Shown here piece by piece: positions 44,977-58,000 of a stretch of 64,000 nucleotides of DNA. Under the pieces are notes generated by a model. That model was not told the origin of the DNA. It did not search any database and saw nothing but the letters and a program-made list of their open reading frames with translations. The DNA comes from Trichosporon coremiiforme (lineage: Eukaryota > Basidiomycota > Tremellomycetes > Trichosporonales > Trichosporonaceae). The number at the start of each line of letters is the position of its first letter. The stretch's first letter is position 1. Made by a program: the position numbers and the translations under genes. Where the stretch lies: the NCBI GenBank assembly GCA_039545355.1, contig BCJJ01000006.1, positions 1,426,001-1,490,000 on the forward strand. Direction: 5' to 3'.

Positions 44977-45415
44977 ATGGCCATCGTTCTCCTCGCCAAG
45001 CTGCGCGCTACCAGCCCCGAGGCTGCCGACAAGATCGAGAAGGGTGAGTGCAACACCGCGACTGTCTTCTCCGTGTTGCGTCGGCCATCTGGCTCCCTGT
45101 CGCGATTGCGACACAAGCTGACATCCAGGCCTCAAGGAGATCCGCGAGTACGCTACCTCGGACAAAGAGCCCGGCTGCCTCCTCTACTACCCCGCGAGGC
45201 ACAACGAAGACCCCCTCGCCTTCACTGTCTTCGAGGAGTACAAGGACCAGGATGCCATCGCTGGTACGTGTTGTCTCCTATCTCCGCTGTGGGAATACTG
45301 ACACCATCCCTTAGCCCATATGAAGACTGAGGTCTTCCAGAAATTCGCGTCCGACGAGTCCGTCTTCGAGGGCGGCGTCAAGGGCCTCGACCTCCAGTAC
45401 TACACTCGTGTGTAA
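44977..45415 (+). CDS. Small ABM-fold protein (100 aa, 3 exons)
   Basis: Exons 44977-45043, 45129-45263 and 45315-45415. The short product (MAIVLLAKLRATSPEAADKI; EPGCLLYYPARHNEDPLAFT; FEEYKDQDAIAAHMKTEVFQ) fits the antibiotic-biosynthesis monooxygenase (ABM) dimeric alpha/beta barrel, including the FTVFEEYKDQDAIAAHMKT signature of strand, helix and His. Proteins of this kind take part in quinone or stress metabolism or have no known activity. No neighbour suggests a substrate. Confidence 0.8.
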
Positions 45416-46625
45416 GCGGGTCGACGTTGGTTGTTCAGAAGATGCATAAAATGCATAGCTACGGAAGTGTGTCGCACCGACTGACTCGTGACTTGTCGGG
45501 TTTCACGTCCGCACAATGCCGCCGGGCCCTTCAGCAAGTCAAATGACTCCAGTGACACCTGTCAGACGCCATGTCATCATTCAGGTTAAGCTCGGCCAAG
45601 CCATTCCGTCCGCACGTCAGCACCGCGACGGGATCGGTGCGCAGAGGCTGGCAGTCTTGCCGAGACGCAGTTCCAGTCCGCGGCCGTCCAGCATTAATTA
45701 GCTAATGCTCTGGACCAGTCATGCCGTACTGTGCTGCCCGTGAGCGGCTCCTTTGGGATTGGGCTGCAGGGCAGTCACCGGCCCTTTCGGGGGAGGTCGC
45801 AACCAATCCACCGAAAGCCACCCCACAGCCCAAGATGGACCTCGGATCTCAAGCATATGTCGCTATACGTCGACTGTGCATATCAGATAACTGGTGGGGG
45901 AGCGAACGATCTACGAACCACCAACACCCGCAGTCTCGTGACAGATGTACGTATCATAATTGACCAGGGCTCTGCGTCGGCCGAGCGGGCTGGTGCGCTC
46001 TTGCGGCAGCTGGGACCATTCACAGCAGCGGAACAAGCTTTCCCTGTTGATCATCTGAGCGCTGCCCATTCTCGTAACTGGAACCTAGACCTGGCCGTCG
46101 TGCTCGCGACAATCAAGCCGATGCCAGCCCTCGAACAATTGGCTCTCGTTTTTTGACTACGGATCGCCCACCCTCATGTCCTGCTTGCCCGCCCGACGGC
46201 CCAGAGCTGCCCGAGCCAGTGAAACTGGGGCTCATTCTCGAAAGTGACACTATGATGGTCAATCGGGTTTGTCTCTGCTTCCAGGCCCGATGGCGCCTTC
46301 GAATGACGTTCTGTATTTGGTTCCTGCGCAAGCCCTGCTCGCGACCCTGCGTGCGGCGGCTCACATGATGAGATCTGTGCCGTCTTTGCCGCCGTGTGCC
46401 GCCGTCGTTTCGGCCTTGTCTCGCAAAGATGGGGACACTGTGAGAGGCTGGGACATGGCCTCCGGAGTTCACCGGCAGATTCACCTCTCATGCAGTGCTC
46501 ATCCAGGCTGCGCACCCCAAGGAGCTGCGAGATGTGGGCAGACCTTCCGTCCATATAAGACGCCGAGGCTCGTGGACGGCTGCGATTCTCCCACCGCCCT
46601 AGCCCTTATCAGATAAACAACCGAC
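45416..46625. other. Intergenic stretch with a possible coding relic
   Basis: 1.2 kb. One forward ORF at 45731-46156 ends in a protein-like stretch (LVTDVRIIIDQGSASAERAG; LDLAVVLATIKPMPALEQLA) reminiscent of leucine-rich F-box-type repeats, but it has no F-box and no credible start, so it is probably a fragment. The promoter of the decarboxylase gene is at the right edge. Confidence 0.35.
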
Positions 46626-47477
46626 ATGAAGCTCACCGCCTTCGTCGCTGTCGCTGCCCTCCTGGGCTCTGCCGCCGCCAAGCCCGTGCCGCACCGGGAC
46701 CAGTCCGACGATAACGACAACCAGTGGAACGACTGGAAGGGCGACAAGGGCAAGGACCACTCCCACGGACACGGCCGCCCGTGGGTAAAGCCGAACGAGC
46801 TGCATCAGTACTCGAACATTGCCGCTCTGACCGAGGGCGTTGCTGCGAACGGCACCCTGATCGAGAACGTGCTTAAGTACGGCGACCTGGGTCTCGGCAC
46901 GTTCGGCGAGCTGCGCGGCGAGATGATCGTAGTCGACGGAGTGGTATACCACGCCACGGCCGACGGGCAGGTCTCGACGCCCGACCCCTCCGAGACCCAG
47001 ACGCCCTTCATGGCCGTGACGCAGTTCGAGCCCGAGGCCGAGGCGTCCGTCCAGGTCGCGAACATGACCGACTTCTCGGCCCAGCTCCCCTCTTGGTGGG
47101 GCAACGTCACAATCCGCAACCAGTTCGTCTCCTATCGCCTCGACGGCACGTTCACGCTACGCATCCGCGCACCCCCCGGGCAAGCGTACCCGATGGAGAA
47201 CCTTGCGGGCGTCACTTCGCGCCAGGTCGAGTGGACCTACACCAACATCACGGGAAGTATGGTCGGATTCCACACGCCCAAGTACGCTGCGCAGATCAAC
47301 GCCGCCGGTGACCACCTGCACTTCATCTCTGAGGACCGCAAGATCGGAGGTCACGTTCTCGAGTTCAAGACTGAGGGTGAGGCCGACATCAAGCTCGCGC
47401 GGATGCCGTCGTACCATGTCGAGGTTCCCACCGACGGACAGTTCACCGAGATTGATCTGGGCACCGGGTGCAAGTAG
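46626..47477 (+). CDS. Secreted alpha-acetolactate decarboxylase (283 aa)
   Basis: Intronless. A signal peptide (MKLTAFVAVAALLGSAAA) precedes a hydrophilic His-rich linker (HSHGHG, 45-50). The ALDC fold follows: LHQYSNIAALTEGV, YGDLGLGTFGELRGEMIVVD, GVVYHATADGQV, TPFMAVTQF, and the zinc site HLHFISEDRKIGGHVLEF with His230, His232 and His243 in the family's H-x-H-x10-H spacing. ALDC turns 2-acetolactate into acetoin and is best known from bacteria (BudA/AlsD). The secretion signal and the absence of introns, unlike most neighbours, are notable. Codon use looks native. Confidence 0.88.
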   Translation: MKLTAFVAVAALLGSAAAKPVPHRDQSDDNDNQWNDWKGDKGKDHSHGHGRPWVKPNELHQYSNIAALTEGVAANGTLIENVLKYGDLGLGTFGELRGEMIVVDGVVYHATADGQVSTPDPSETQTPFMAVTQFEPEAEASVQVANMTDFSAQLPSWWGNVTIRNQFVSYRLDGTFTLRIRAPPGQAYPMENLAGVTSRQVEWTYTNITGSMVGFHTPKYAAQINAAGDHLHFISEDRKIGGHVLEFKTEGEADIKLARMPSYHVEVPTDGQFTEIDLGTGCK

Positions 47478-47885
47478 GAGGGCCCTGGGGCGTCGAGAGC
47501 TGTGAATAGAACTTCAAGGGAAGCTGTAGATACCCCTATGGACATTAGTGGGCAAGTGCCAGTGGGGACGGGGAGCAGTCAGTCAGCCAAGAGTTGTTGA
47601 TGGCGTGTTGTGACCAGAACGTACCTGTCTGTCTCTCCTTGGCGACTGGGCGATCCGATCCAGCGATCATCGTCTGCATCCGCTAATAGAACTAACCCTC
47701 TAGTGGTGGCCAAGTTTGCTCGCGTCCCGCGGTACTCTTTTATCTGTTACATCTGAAATACCGAGCCTGACTTCTATCTTCCTATGCGGTGGTGCTAGAT
47801 ACTATGGTACTAATGATGTGGGTATGCTGCGTACCGATACAAACGGTGAGGCCTTGGCCAGCACCGACAACCAACTAATATTCTT
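47478..47885. other. Intergenic stretch between convergent genes
   Basis: 408 bp between the ALDC and RPB7 stop codons; 3' regions only. Confidence 0.6.
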
Positions 47886-48709
47886 CTAATCCTGGATCTG
47901 ACCCAGATAGTCCTTCTTAATCGTCCCGATCGCAAAGATGTCGTTCGCCTCTATACGGCAGCCCACAGTCTCCATGCGCACACGGCTCCCGGCCTGGATC
48001 GTCTCGTCCGCTGACCGGTAGCATGGTGGGCTCGCGTTCGGGTCAAACTTCATGTCGGCGTGGACAAGCTAGAGGTTCGTCAGCCATCAGATCTCACGGA
48101 AGAGAGAGTAGAGGGGGGTGTCTCAGAGCTAATGATCAATTACTACAAGATCTCCCAGCATAAATCGACATTCTCGAAAGTACTGATGTCCCTATGCAAA
48201 AAACTCATCATAGACGGGGGAAGGATGTGGTAGGAAGAGACACTTACATGTGATGACACAAAGACCTGCAGGGGACCGACGTGCGCAAAGAAGCCCATCT
48301 TATTGACATTGCTGACCTTGCCATCGACGACCTCACCTTTGAACGGCTTCATGACAATCGCGGTGTAGCTGCACTTGAAGCGCGCCTGCCCTGTCGAAGG
48401 CATGATCTTTCCCTCGCCAATGTCCGTGACATTGACGACCGAGATGATGTAACTGTGAGAGTCAGATAAGAAGATCGCATGACAGTTGAAGCTACTCACC
48501 CATGTTTACCACTGCATGTTCCCTCGACATCCTCATAAAGCTTCTGCTTCAGGTAGTCCTCGAGTTGGGCTCCAAAGTAGGACGGGTGGAGGAGGATCGT
48601 GTGAGTGAGTTCACGCTGTAGTTATAATGAGTAGCAGACAGTTGGGATTAAGAAACGAATGTCAGCATCACCGCGCTCGCCGGTGGAAGACACAAACAAT
48701 GAAGAACAT
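47886..48709 (-). CDS. RPB7: RNA polymerase II subunit Rpb7 (171 aa, 4 exons)
   Basis: Exons in order: 48698-48709, 48500-48615, 48248-48452, 47886-48068. The first coding exon is only 12 nt (MFFI). The join gives [20 protein letters not shown], then [60 protein letters not shown] and the S1/OB-fold end [18 protein letters not shown]. At 171 residues it equals yeast Rpb7. It forms the Rpb4/7 stalk that binds nascent RNA. The long third intron (179 nt) and the tiny first exon make this gene easy to mis-predict. Confidence 0.93.
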
Positions 48710-49397
48710 GGTGAACGCGAGGCAGTCAGCTCAGAGAACCCAACTCCTGGATTAAGCAGCACGGAGTCCGTGGACCGTGGCCAGGGGGAAGTCGAACGGC
48801 GGAGTATTGCTGACGAACGACGAGAGTGTGACCCAACGGTGCCGTTGTCGTCGCAGTACCGCAAGCGGAGGGAATGCCCCAGACCAAAAGAAGAGAAGGC
48901 GATTGCTTTGAGGTGGAAACAGAAGCCCACGTCACACCCCGCAAAGGATGCGTGCTAGCCCTCGGACTTCACCTGGTGTCTGTCCTCTCGCTGGCTAGAG
49001 GCGACGTTGGGAAGAGGACAAGACGCTGTGGATTGGGGTAACGAGTGGTTATATAGTATCAAGAAAACGATCAGGAAGACCTTTCGGTGCGAGCAACATG
49101 CTCAATGGCGTAATATGGCACGTGGAGATTACGTTTTATACTCTTTCCTAGAATTTATCCCGGTTGTGAAGGAAGTTTGCACGTGATCTGGTCGCCATCG
49201 CCTGCCGTTTGCTCCGTCATTGCGGGAATCCATTCAGGTAGTGCAGGCTGCACTAGCGACGCGCAGGGGCGGTACGGGAATCAAGCCAGGTTCACTGTCA
49301 CCTAACCATCACCAGCTTTCTTTATTCCTCTTGACTTGACTTGCACATCACTCACGGTCCTTACTCGTCTTCCCATTCAGCTCTCCGACTCGCCTCC
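48710..49397. promoter_or_regulatory. Divergent promoter region of RPB7 and the Rax1-like gene
   Basis: 688 bp between start codons facing apart. No gene and no assignable factor site are seen. Confidence 0.45.
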
Positions 49398-50875
49398 ATG
49401 GAGTCCGTCGGCGAGAAGCAGAACCTGAGGGTCGACATCTCGCGCAATGCCGACCAACCTCACATGACACCACCAGTGACACTGACAACAGGTCGCGCCA
49501 AGTCTTCAAAGCGCAACTCTCGATACCTCAACCTGAAGCGCCTGCCGACGCTCCAGGAGGTGCTGGACCGAAGAACGCGTACACCACTCGACCTTTTCTG
49601 TTTCTACGTGCGTAGCGAGCTGGACAATGGCGGATGAAGACGGTACGGCCAACTTGCTGTGCCATCTGTGCTAGCCTCCTTTGATCGGCCACACAGGTCG
49701 TGGTAACGATAACGACTGACAAACAAACAGATCTTCCTGCAGCGCGAGAACTCTGAAGACGTTCTCGACTTCTGGCTTGATGTGCAGCAGCATGAGAACT
49801 TGTGCAAGGCTTACTTCAAGGTGTGACACATTGAACAGCTGGCGGCCACTTCTCCAGAGCTAACATTCAGGACCTTCGTCGCTCCGGCCGCCCTGTCGCC
49901 GAGGACTGGCCTGAATTCGCACAGTATGCGAGGTCCAACGGATCATACATCACTCCGTACCTCAACTTGAATGAGACTGTCAGAGATGAGGGGGATGGGA
50001 TCAGCCTGGGAATGGATGGATGGGGACAGGGGCAGCAGCAGACGACAGAGCAGTCGCAGGACGGGCTTGCGCCTCTCCCGCCAGCGCAGACCCGGGGCCA
50101 CAACGATAGCAGCCCGCTCACATCGCCGGTGGCCCAGTCACCACTGCTCGAGGAGAGCATGCACAGCTCACACATGAGCTTACCAGGCATCCGCGGGCGG
50201 ACATCACGTGCATCTCTGCGCGGGTGGGCACAGCGGAAGGCGACGCGGGCGCCGACAGTATTTGCGCGCGACCGCGCAATCGAGAAGCAGGCGCTCGTCG
50301 ACAGTGCTGAGCACATCTACCTGCGCTACCTGCTGCCAGGCGCCGAGCGCGAGATCTACCTCCCGCCAGCCCTTCGCATGACCAACTTCCCCGTCAGCGA
50401 GAACGGGCAAGTGTCGCCGCAGATCCCGGACCTGTTCCACGCGCAGAAGCTCTTCATCTTCCGTGCACTCGAGCAAGACGCGTTCCCGCGCTTCCTCCGC
50501 GCCAAGGCATTCGGCAACCTGACCCCGGTCAGCTCGCTGCTGCACCTGATCCTCGGTCTCATCATGCTCTGGGGTGCGTTCGTACTCGCATTCACCTTCA
50601 TCTTCCTTGACTGGTCGCCTAAGTCGCACAGGCTCTATGTCATCATCCCCTTCTTCTTCGCGTTCAACCTCCTCCTCGCAGCATACTACTCGCTGTCACC
50701 AATCCTCGCCTTCCTCTTCCAGTCTGAGACGACACCGTTCCACCTCATTACTATCCGTGAGGCGTACGTTCGCAAGCTCTTATTCCTCCGCGCACTCTGG
50801 GTCGAGGCCCTCGCCATCCTCCTCACGGCAGTCTTCACCATCATCTTCACCCTTGTCCCGGGCAAGCGGCTCTAG
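49398..50875 (+). CDS. RAX1: Rax1-like RGS-domain membrane protein (434 aa, 3 exons)
   Basis: Exons 49398-49607, 49731-49820 and 49871-50875. RGS-like motifs start at LPTLQEVLDRRTRTPLDLFC and continue as LQRENSEDVLDFWLDVQQHE and FPRFLRAKAFGNLTPVS, split by a long Ser/Gln-rich insert (about 125-205). Three membrane segments end the protein (LLHLILGLIMLWGAFVLAFT, VIIPFFFAFNLLLAAYYSL, VEALAILLTAVFTIIFTLV). RGS followed by membrane helices is the layout of Rax1, which with Rax2 marks bud sites in yeast. Rax2 is not in this window. The G-alpha target, if any, is unknown. Confidence 0.82.
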
Positions 50876-53800
50876 CTGCACTCCAGCCGCACTCACAGAC
50901 CACCGTCTTTGGCATGATTCGCGACTTCACTTGTATTTGAACATTCAGTTTATTTTGTAAAGACTCCCCAACCCCTGTCGCCAACTGGCCACACGCTTAT
51001 AGTCGTTCTAATTCGTCTTACTTATACCATGTTGATGCATTCCGGTGATCTGTGCTGCTCCTAATGCCTCTCATGCCCTGTCTATCTCGTCAATGGAGCA
51101 TGAGCGCATGCAGTGCCGAACTTCGGCTTGCTGCTCACTAGGAACAGGCAATGGGCAGTGCGCGACGCACTTGTACACGCGTGACGGAGCTGTCGTCGAG
51201 AACAATGAGACCTGACAGCGAGCCCTTGTGCCGCAGCCACAAAGGGTAGACGAGCGATCAGAGCTACAGGTGCAACACATGCCACAGACAGCGGGCAAGC
51301 TGCTCGACGCAACCAGGATCGCCATCTTGCGCTCCATTGTTGTTACAGGATCGCAAGACGACTGGCTACTACGGGCTATGGCATAACCGGTAGACTTTCC
51401 GGTGAGAGTCTCCAGACTCGTCAACTGAGAAGCAGTCCGTTGAGGGTTCTGGGGTTGGCTGAGATGCAAATGAGGATTGGGGCCGCTTGGCACAACTAAT
51501 AGACTGTAGGCACTCAGACGAGATCTGATAGACTCTTTCATGTTCAAAGACCATCAGCTGGGGCTGCTATGGATTAAGTGGTTCAAACGAGAGCGTCAGA
51601 GAGACTGAACATGTTTCGGCACAACCAACCGGTCTCTGAATCCGGGCAAGGGCCTCAGTTGACGCAGTTGGATATCTCGAGTGGCCAAAGGTGGTTCAAC
51701 TGGCGCTGACGGAAGCTAGACTTGTGCCACAATGACCGCATCCTCCTTGAGGCACTTCCCAATGTCAGAAGAGGCGCCATGCAGCCTCGAGCTCAATGCG
51801 CTGGATATCCGAGTTCGTGCGAGAGCATGACAGCCACATGGCAACGGCCGGCATGGCACAGGTGCGGCACTGCATTGCGGAAACGGCCGCTCTCAGGCGC
51901 CGTGTCAGATCTCCATCCAGACGACAGTGCGCCTCTCCAGCCGTTGGCAGCGGGCCCGGAACTGGGGAGTGAGTCAATTGTGAGTGCATGAGAAATCGGG
52001 CTGCCAGGCAGCAACCGCGGGGCCGCAATACCCGTGGTGTCTGCTGTTCCTGCATGCAGGTCCCGGCGGCGTATGCTGGTTGCTGACGTTCCTCGAGGTT
52101 CAGCGAGGTTCAACGCGATTGCCAGGTCCAAGGCTGGTTTGCGGGAGCAGTCGAGAGACCAAGCTACCAGCATCAGAGACAACAGGTGCTTAGGCGTTTC
52201 CCGTACGGTGGCGAGAGTCTTGGTCTTGGGTCGCGACGGTGGTGCTGATGGCCATGACGAACGACAAGGTTTGCTGGACAGTTGCGATCAACATTCCAGA
52301 GAACACATGACCTTGCTGCTCACAGCGACCCATGCTCGGCAAGTGCTCTTGTCCGTTATAGTCGCTGTGTCCGTCATGTTGACGAAAATAAACCGTACGA
52401 CGGGGAGAGCGGCCCTGGAGACAATGCAATGGGCAGATAACGCCTTCACGGCTCACTGATGGCAAGCTTGTGTACTTGATCAGTGTGTGAAAGACCGGTG
52501 ACCGAAGGCAGAGGACCGAGGCGCTCCCACGTCTACTTGCCTGCGGCGATACTGTCGTGCCAGCGTCCTTACGCTGCGGACTGATACCAGATGAATTCAC
52601 AAAGGTACTACGTACCCCCGCTGTTACAAACGTTCAGGACTCGACAGGGCCGAGCACGAGCTAGGGGACCCCAAGAACGTGGGATTTGGGGTTTGGTGTG
52701 CCAGATTTTTGGGTCCAAGAAAGGCGTCTCGTTNGTTTCGTGCTGGCTGATTAGCTCTGAGATTGAATCTAAAAACGTCTAAAGCTACCCGATCCCCTCG
52801 ACTGTGCATCGAGGACACGCGACGCGCTTTGCTTTTCGTTGGTGCCAGGTCGTGCCAGACGCGCACCCAGAGTGAAATGCTTATCTCTATGGAAACGCAC
52901 ACTCGAGTAAGACAAGGTAAAAGTGAAAGGAGATTGACGCGAGCCGGACACCCCACGTGCAGGCGCGAAAAGGCGCCTATGCCGACGAGCACGTCGTCAG
53001 CCGCCATGCCCGAGACCAGCTTGCCGCCTGCCTTTTCTGCATCTCGTTGCCGGGCTTCGGAAGGCCAGCGGCCCGAGGGTGCCGGGACCCGCTTGGATGC
53101 CGCCCGTCGACCCGCGGCGGTAACTCTACTTGTTACGTCCTGTCTTGCTTGTGCACGCATTGGCGACTGCGCTCTGAATTTCATGGCTATTTTGCCACTT
53201 CAACATCGATCATATACGCTCAAAACGTACTGTACACTCATTGCCACAGCGGTGCGTCGTCGTGAGGAAGGACATGCATGTCGGTGCCGCCGAGCCTAAG
53301 TACGCCGCCTGCATGTGGATGCCCACCAGGACCTGAACGATCCAACATTCCAGACGCAAACCTTGTTGCGAGGGCATGGTCCACTCTGTGCACGATAGAC
53401 AAACACCGACTGACGTTGACGGTGAACGTTGCTACAACGTGGAGCTGCGTATACCCCACCCGCGAACGCCCTGTCGGCTGCTAACCGGCGGAACGAGAGG
53501 CACAGATGGTGAAAGACAGTGCAACAACATCACATAAGCGCTCGTCGTTAGCGACCGCACCGCCTAGACCGTTCGCCGCAACGTGCGGTGTCCGAGTGGG
53601 AGGGTGCCACGGTGCGCCAAGTGCGCGGCCTGCTATCCCTCGTCGCCATGCAGTCCGCTATTCCGAAGACGGCTTGTAAGTGACGCCTAAGGTTATCGGG
53701 TCACTGCCGGAGGTGAATATCGTGTGCTGAACCCTTTGTCCATGAAAACCAATCTCGCGCGTTCTTGGGCGGCGACAGTCAGAAGAGGAAGGACGATGGG

Positions 53801-55013
53801 CTGAGGTGGCACCGCCGAGTGCTGGATCCAGTTGACAACCGGAGACAACCCTGCGTCCCAGGCACCGGGTTTCCCTGGCTCCCGGCCGTTCCTGGGTTCC
53901 TGGTTCCCTCTGCTTACCTGTCGTTTTCCGGACATCCATGACACCCATGAGCTCACAGCCTGAGACGGCGCGAGATGGGCACCTCTTCGCATCCCCTGCA
54001 TCCCTTGTCTCGTCCCCTTTGGGTCATAGGCGGTTCTGGGTGGCCTTTACGAACGAGCTGCCATCATCATGACGGCAGCGCCTGGGCAGAGAGCCCTGAC
54101 GAGACCCGTCCCACTGGCATCATTGCCATCCATCTGGCGGCCTAACGACGACGGCAGCCGAGCAGAGCTACCAGGGGAGCCGCCTTTGGCTCGCACCCTG
54201 TCCGATTACTATAGCTCGTTTCGGCACTGTTCGATGGATGTGTTCCATGCCCCGCTACCGCTCTCTTCCGGCAGACCTCGCATCTTGTGACAATTCTTAG
54301 CACCCCCTGGGCGTCCTCTCCCTGGTCAACAAGGGCCCGACCATAATGACACTAGGCACGAGCTCCTTGACATTGTCCAACGACTGGATGGTCATGGACC
54401 GACTAGTCTTGTGCAGAGACGTTCAGGTGATCAGAGGCATGCCGCCAGTCGTTGAGCGAGAACTGTGCTGCGTAGTTTTCACTCCCACTCGCATTCCAGC
54501 TCTCTCCCCTAACATTCACAAGTACCGTGTGCGCTGGCTTGAGGACCACGCCTCCATCACGTCAGCGGATACTTTCGACTCCCCCCAACAAGGTTGGGTG
54601 ACAAGTTAAACTGTCTCGGTTCTTCCCCGGGGGACTCGGCAGGAGCGCGACCCTATCAAACAACCGCGACCAGGCTTCCAGCGAAGATAGACATAATCGC
54701 CTGCTCGGTCTATCAGCTCTTCTCACTGTCGCGCTGCTGGCAGCAGATAGGTCCCATCACTTGACATTTACCACTTTCGACTGTTACCATCTTCATCCCT
54801 ATCGATAACTCTCGTTTCCCACGACATCATCGACGGCCGACGTCAACAGCCCGCTTGCTCCACTTGGAGGCAGTTAACCACCGCTCCACCGCTCCTTCCG
54901 CAGCTCTCAGGCAGTCCTCAGGCATCCACATCCCGCCTTGAGACGCCAGCTGCTCTGGGGTCTGAAGGCACTCCGCACGGCAGCTACCTCGACCGTACTT
55001 CTATCGTACCGCC
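50876..55013. other. 4.1-kb stretch without a convincing gene
   Basis: No ORF longer than about 190 codons, none with a family motif, and frames conflict. The stretch is GC-rich like its surroundings and shows no tandem array, tRNA or long inverted repeat that I could find. One ambiguous base lies at 52734. The last 400 bases are probably the leader and promoter of the next gene. Confidence 0.5.
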
Positions 55014-58000
55014 ATGATGCCGGCGGCGCAAAGGCCGCCGGCAGGCGACCGGCTCGGCCTCGCAACTGATTCGACCCTGGCTCCTCCATCATCCGATCGC
55101 TTCAGAGCAGTGAGCGCAACGGTGACTTCGGATGGCTTCCCTAAAGGCCTTGAATTGAGACGGATCAAGCCCGTTCACGGGCCACGCAGTTGGAAGCCGC
55201 GCAACGATGAAGAAGTATCTGAATCGCACAATGCTACTCTCGATTCCGTGGTCAACTCTCGACGACGACAAGCTCGCACCTCGACTCAGAGCGACGTTAT
55301 CAAGCGTCCGCAACCCGAGAACGTACCACCCGTGCCATCTCTAACTGTGGCCGGCCCTTCGAGCTCGACATCCGCCATGGCGCTGGAAGCGCCCCGGCCG
55401 ATCATACGCCACCGATCGAGCAAGGTCCGCTTCTCCTCCCCTCTGCGTCAGGAGCTGAAGGATCTCGACGACGATGAGAAGACCAGCCCTACCACGACGG
55501 AGAACAAGGGGGCGGCCGAGCTCGGACTGATCTCGCGCCCGAAGCGCTCGGCGTCGCTCGCGCATCGCAACAGAACGACGACCGTGCGCGGAGGCGGCAA
55601 GGTCATATGGGCCAAATCTGTGCATGGCGCCCCCGGCCCGAGTGAGGCGGAGCCGTCCCGCACTAGTGGGCGAAATGCTTCCTCGCCGTCGACCCCGGCG
55701 GCGTCTGTCCGCCGAGCGCGCTCAACGGGTAGCATGACGACGCCACCGAGCGATGGCCCGGGGCGCAACCCCAGCCAGCGCATGAATGGCCCGCGGCGGC
55801 AGCCCTCCGTCCGGAAACCGCCTCCAGGACTCTGGGGAGACTTGCCAGCGACCGGCACCGCGCCCGTTAGGTCTGCATCGATGGGACGCAGACCAGCTCC
55901 TCAGGCCATGAATGACGAGCCTGGAGGAGTGGACGTGAGCCATGCGCCGAAGTTCTCCCGATCCGGTCTGAAGCGCGCGAGCGTCATCATGCCTACACCG
56001 AAGGGACAGCGGCCGCCCACGATAGCGGTCCCGAGCAAGGCAGACGTGGACCAGATCCGGGACATGAACCTGAACTCGCCAAAGGAAGGGCGACCACCAT
56101 CGTGTGGGCCGTCGCGCATCAGCCGTACGCCATCAACTCGTATCGGAGGGTTTGTGCGCAAGCTCTCTAAGCGCAGCAGCCCCGGCGTCTCCCGCAGCAT
56201 GTCCACTGGGAGTCTGCCTGTCATCTCGACCCCAGTGCTGAACGACATCACGCACATGGACGTCCCCGGCCGGCCTGGGCTCAAAGTATCGCTGCAGCAC
56301 ACGACGCGCGGACTGCAGCTACAGCCAGTTGCTGCTGACCCCAAAGCGCCGCCGAGCTCCTATCGCCCTCTCTCGACAACGCCGACACCATGCACGCCTT
56401 CAGAGCCGTCGTTCCGCGCCATGTCGACGACACCGACGCCGAGGACGGCCCCGACCCCGCCCCCGCTGGCCGACGCGGGCTTCGCGGGCTTCCAGCCGCT
56501 GCGCGCTGGGCGGGATGAGGCTGTCCCTCTCGAAGTGGCGTCCGCGACGCCAAGGCAGCCACCAACGATGCAGATGCCGATTCCCGTTCCGACGCCGCCA
56601 AAGCCCGTACCGGCGATCAACGCCATCAGCGCGAGTCAGGACAACGCAGAGCTGCGCGCTGGCCATGTGCCAGTCCACACTGTACCGGCGCCTCGCGCAG
56701 TACCGGTGCGGCGACCACGCCCTTCGTCGCATCTCTCGACAGTCTCGGGTGTGTCGGGTGTGTCGCGCCGAGTCTCGATCCACGACATGGGCGAGTTCGG
56801 TGCGCTCCCGAACGGCTCGACAAGTTCTTTCCTGCCCTCGGCGGGTTTCATGCTGCCCTCGCCTACGAGGCCGAGCACGTTCTACGCCTCGGCGCCGACT
56901 CGCGAGTCCATTGTCCCCGAGTACGCGACAGCGGCGCCGGAGTGGGAGGACCCCGCCCTGCTGCCGAGTGTGCCGCAACGCGGCTCTAGCCTGCTCGCGC
57001 GAAGTGTGCCGGGCAGTCCAGCACTGAAGCACATCGACGATCGGGCGGAGGCGCATCGGCGCTCCCTGTCCGGATCACCACGGACGAAGACCTTCCCTTC
57101 GCCCATACAAGCCCGCTTCTCCTCGCCATCGCCGACCTTCGCTCCCCCGGCCCTACCCCAGCAGCCGAGGGTCGCGGGCACGCCGCCGGCGCCGATCAGG
57201 TTCTCGACGGCCCGCTCCAGCTTCCAGATGCGCCCGCGCTCGTCCCTCTCTGCCCGGCGCAGCCTCACGGCCAGCGTGCCGCCGATACTGGCGCTGGACG
57301 AGGTGGACGAACCATTGCCTGGCCCAGAGAGCACGCCGCTCCCACGCACGCGCGGCGATGTGCCGCACCTCCCGCCGCTGCCTCAGATGGGCCCTCTCAA
57401 TGTGCCCTTCTCGCGCGCTGCGGCCACCGTCGGCCCGACGGGCTCGCGGCAACGCACGAGCTGGCAGAGGAGGGGCCACCAGGCCTTCGCCTCGGTCGGC
57501 ACGCTGCAGGACGCGCACCGCAGCCGCACCAGCGTGCGCAGCCACCGCGCGTCCTTCCACACGGCGCACAGCGACATGACGGCCGAGTCGTTCTTCACGG
57601 ACGAGGCGTCTACGGCTTCGACCTCGCATCCTCTGTCGACTCCCGACTTGCTGCTAGCCGACATCGCAGACGAGGACGGCGCCGTCGGCCTCCCCGATCT
57701 GCCCGCTACTATCCCTCAGTCCTGGTCGTTGCCGCAGATGGCACGCCTGAGCCTGAACTCCGGCCCGCCGACCGAGCCACTGCCAGATCTTCCGCCGCGG
57801 CTTGAGCGCGAGCGGACCGAGAGGGGCGACAGCGGGCGCAGCAGCGAGGACGAGAGCACACCTTCTCTGTCCAACGACCACTCCCAGAGCGGGCAGAGCG
57901 AGGAGCCGTTCGGCGTCCCCCTCACGCCACCATTTACGCCGACGCCGCTCCAGCCCGAGAAGGAGATACTTGCCGAGCCTGCTGGATCGATCGAGTCGGC

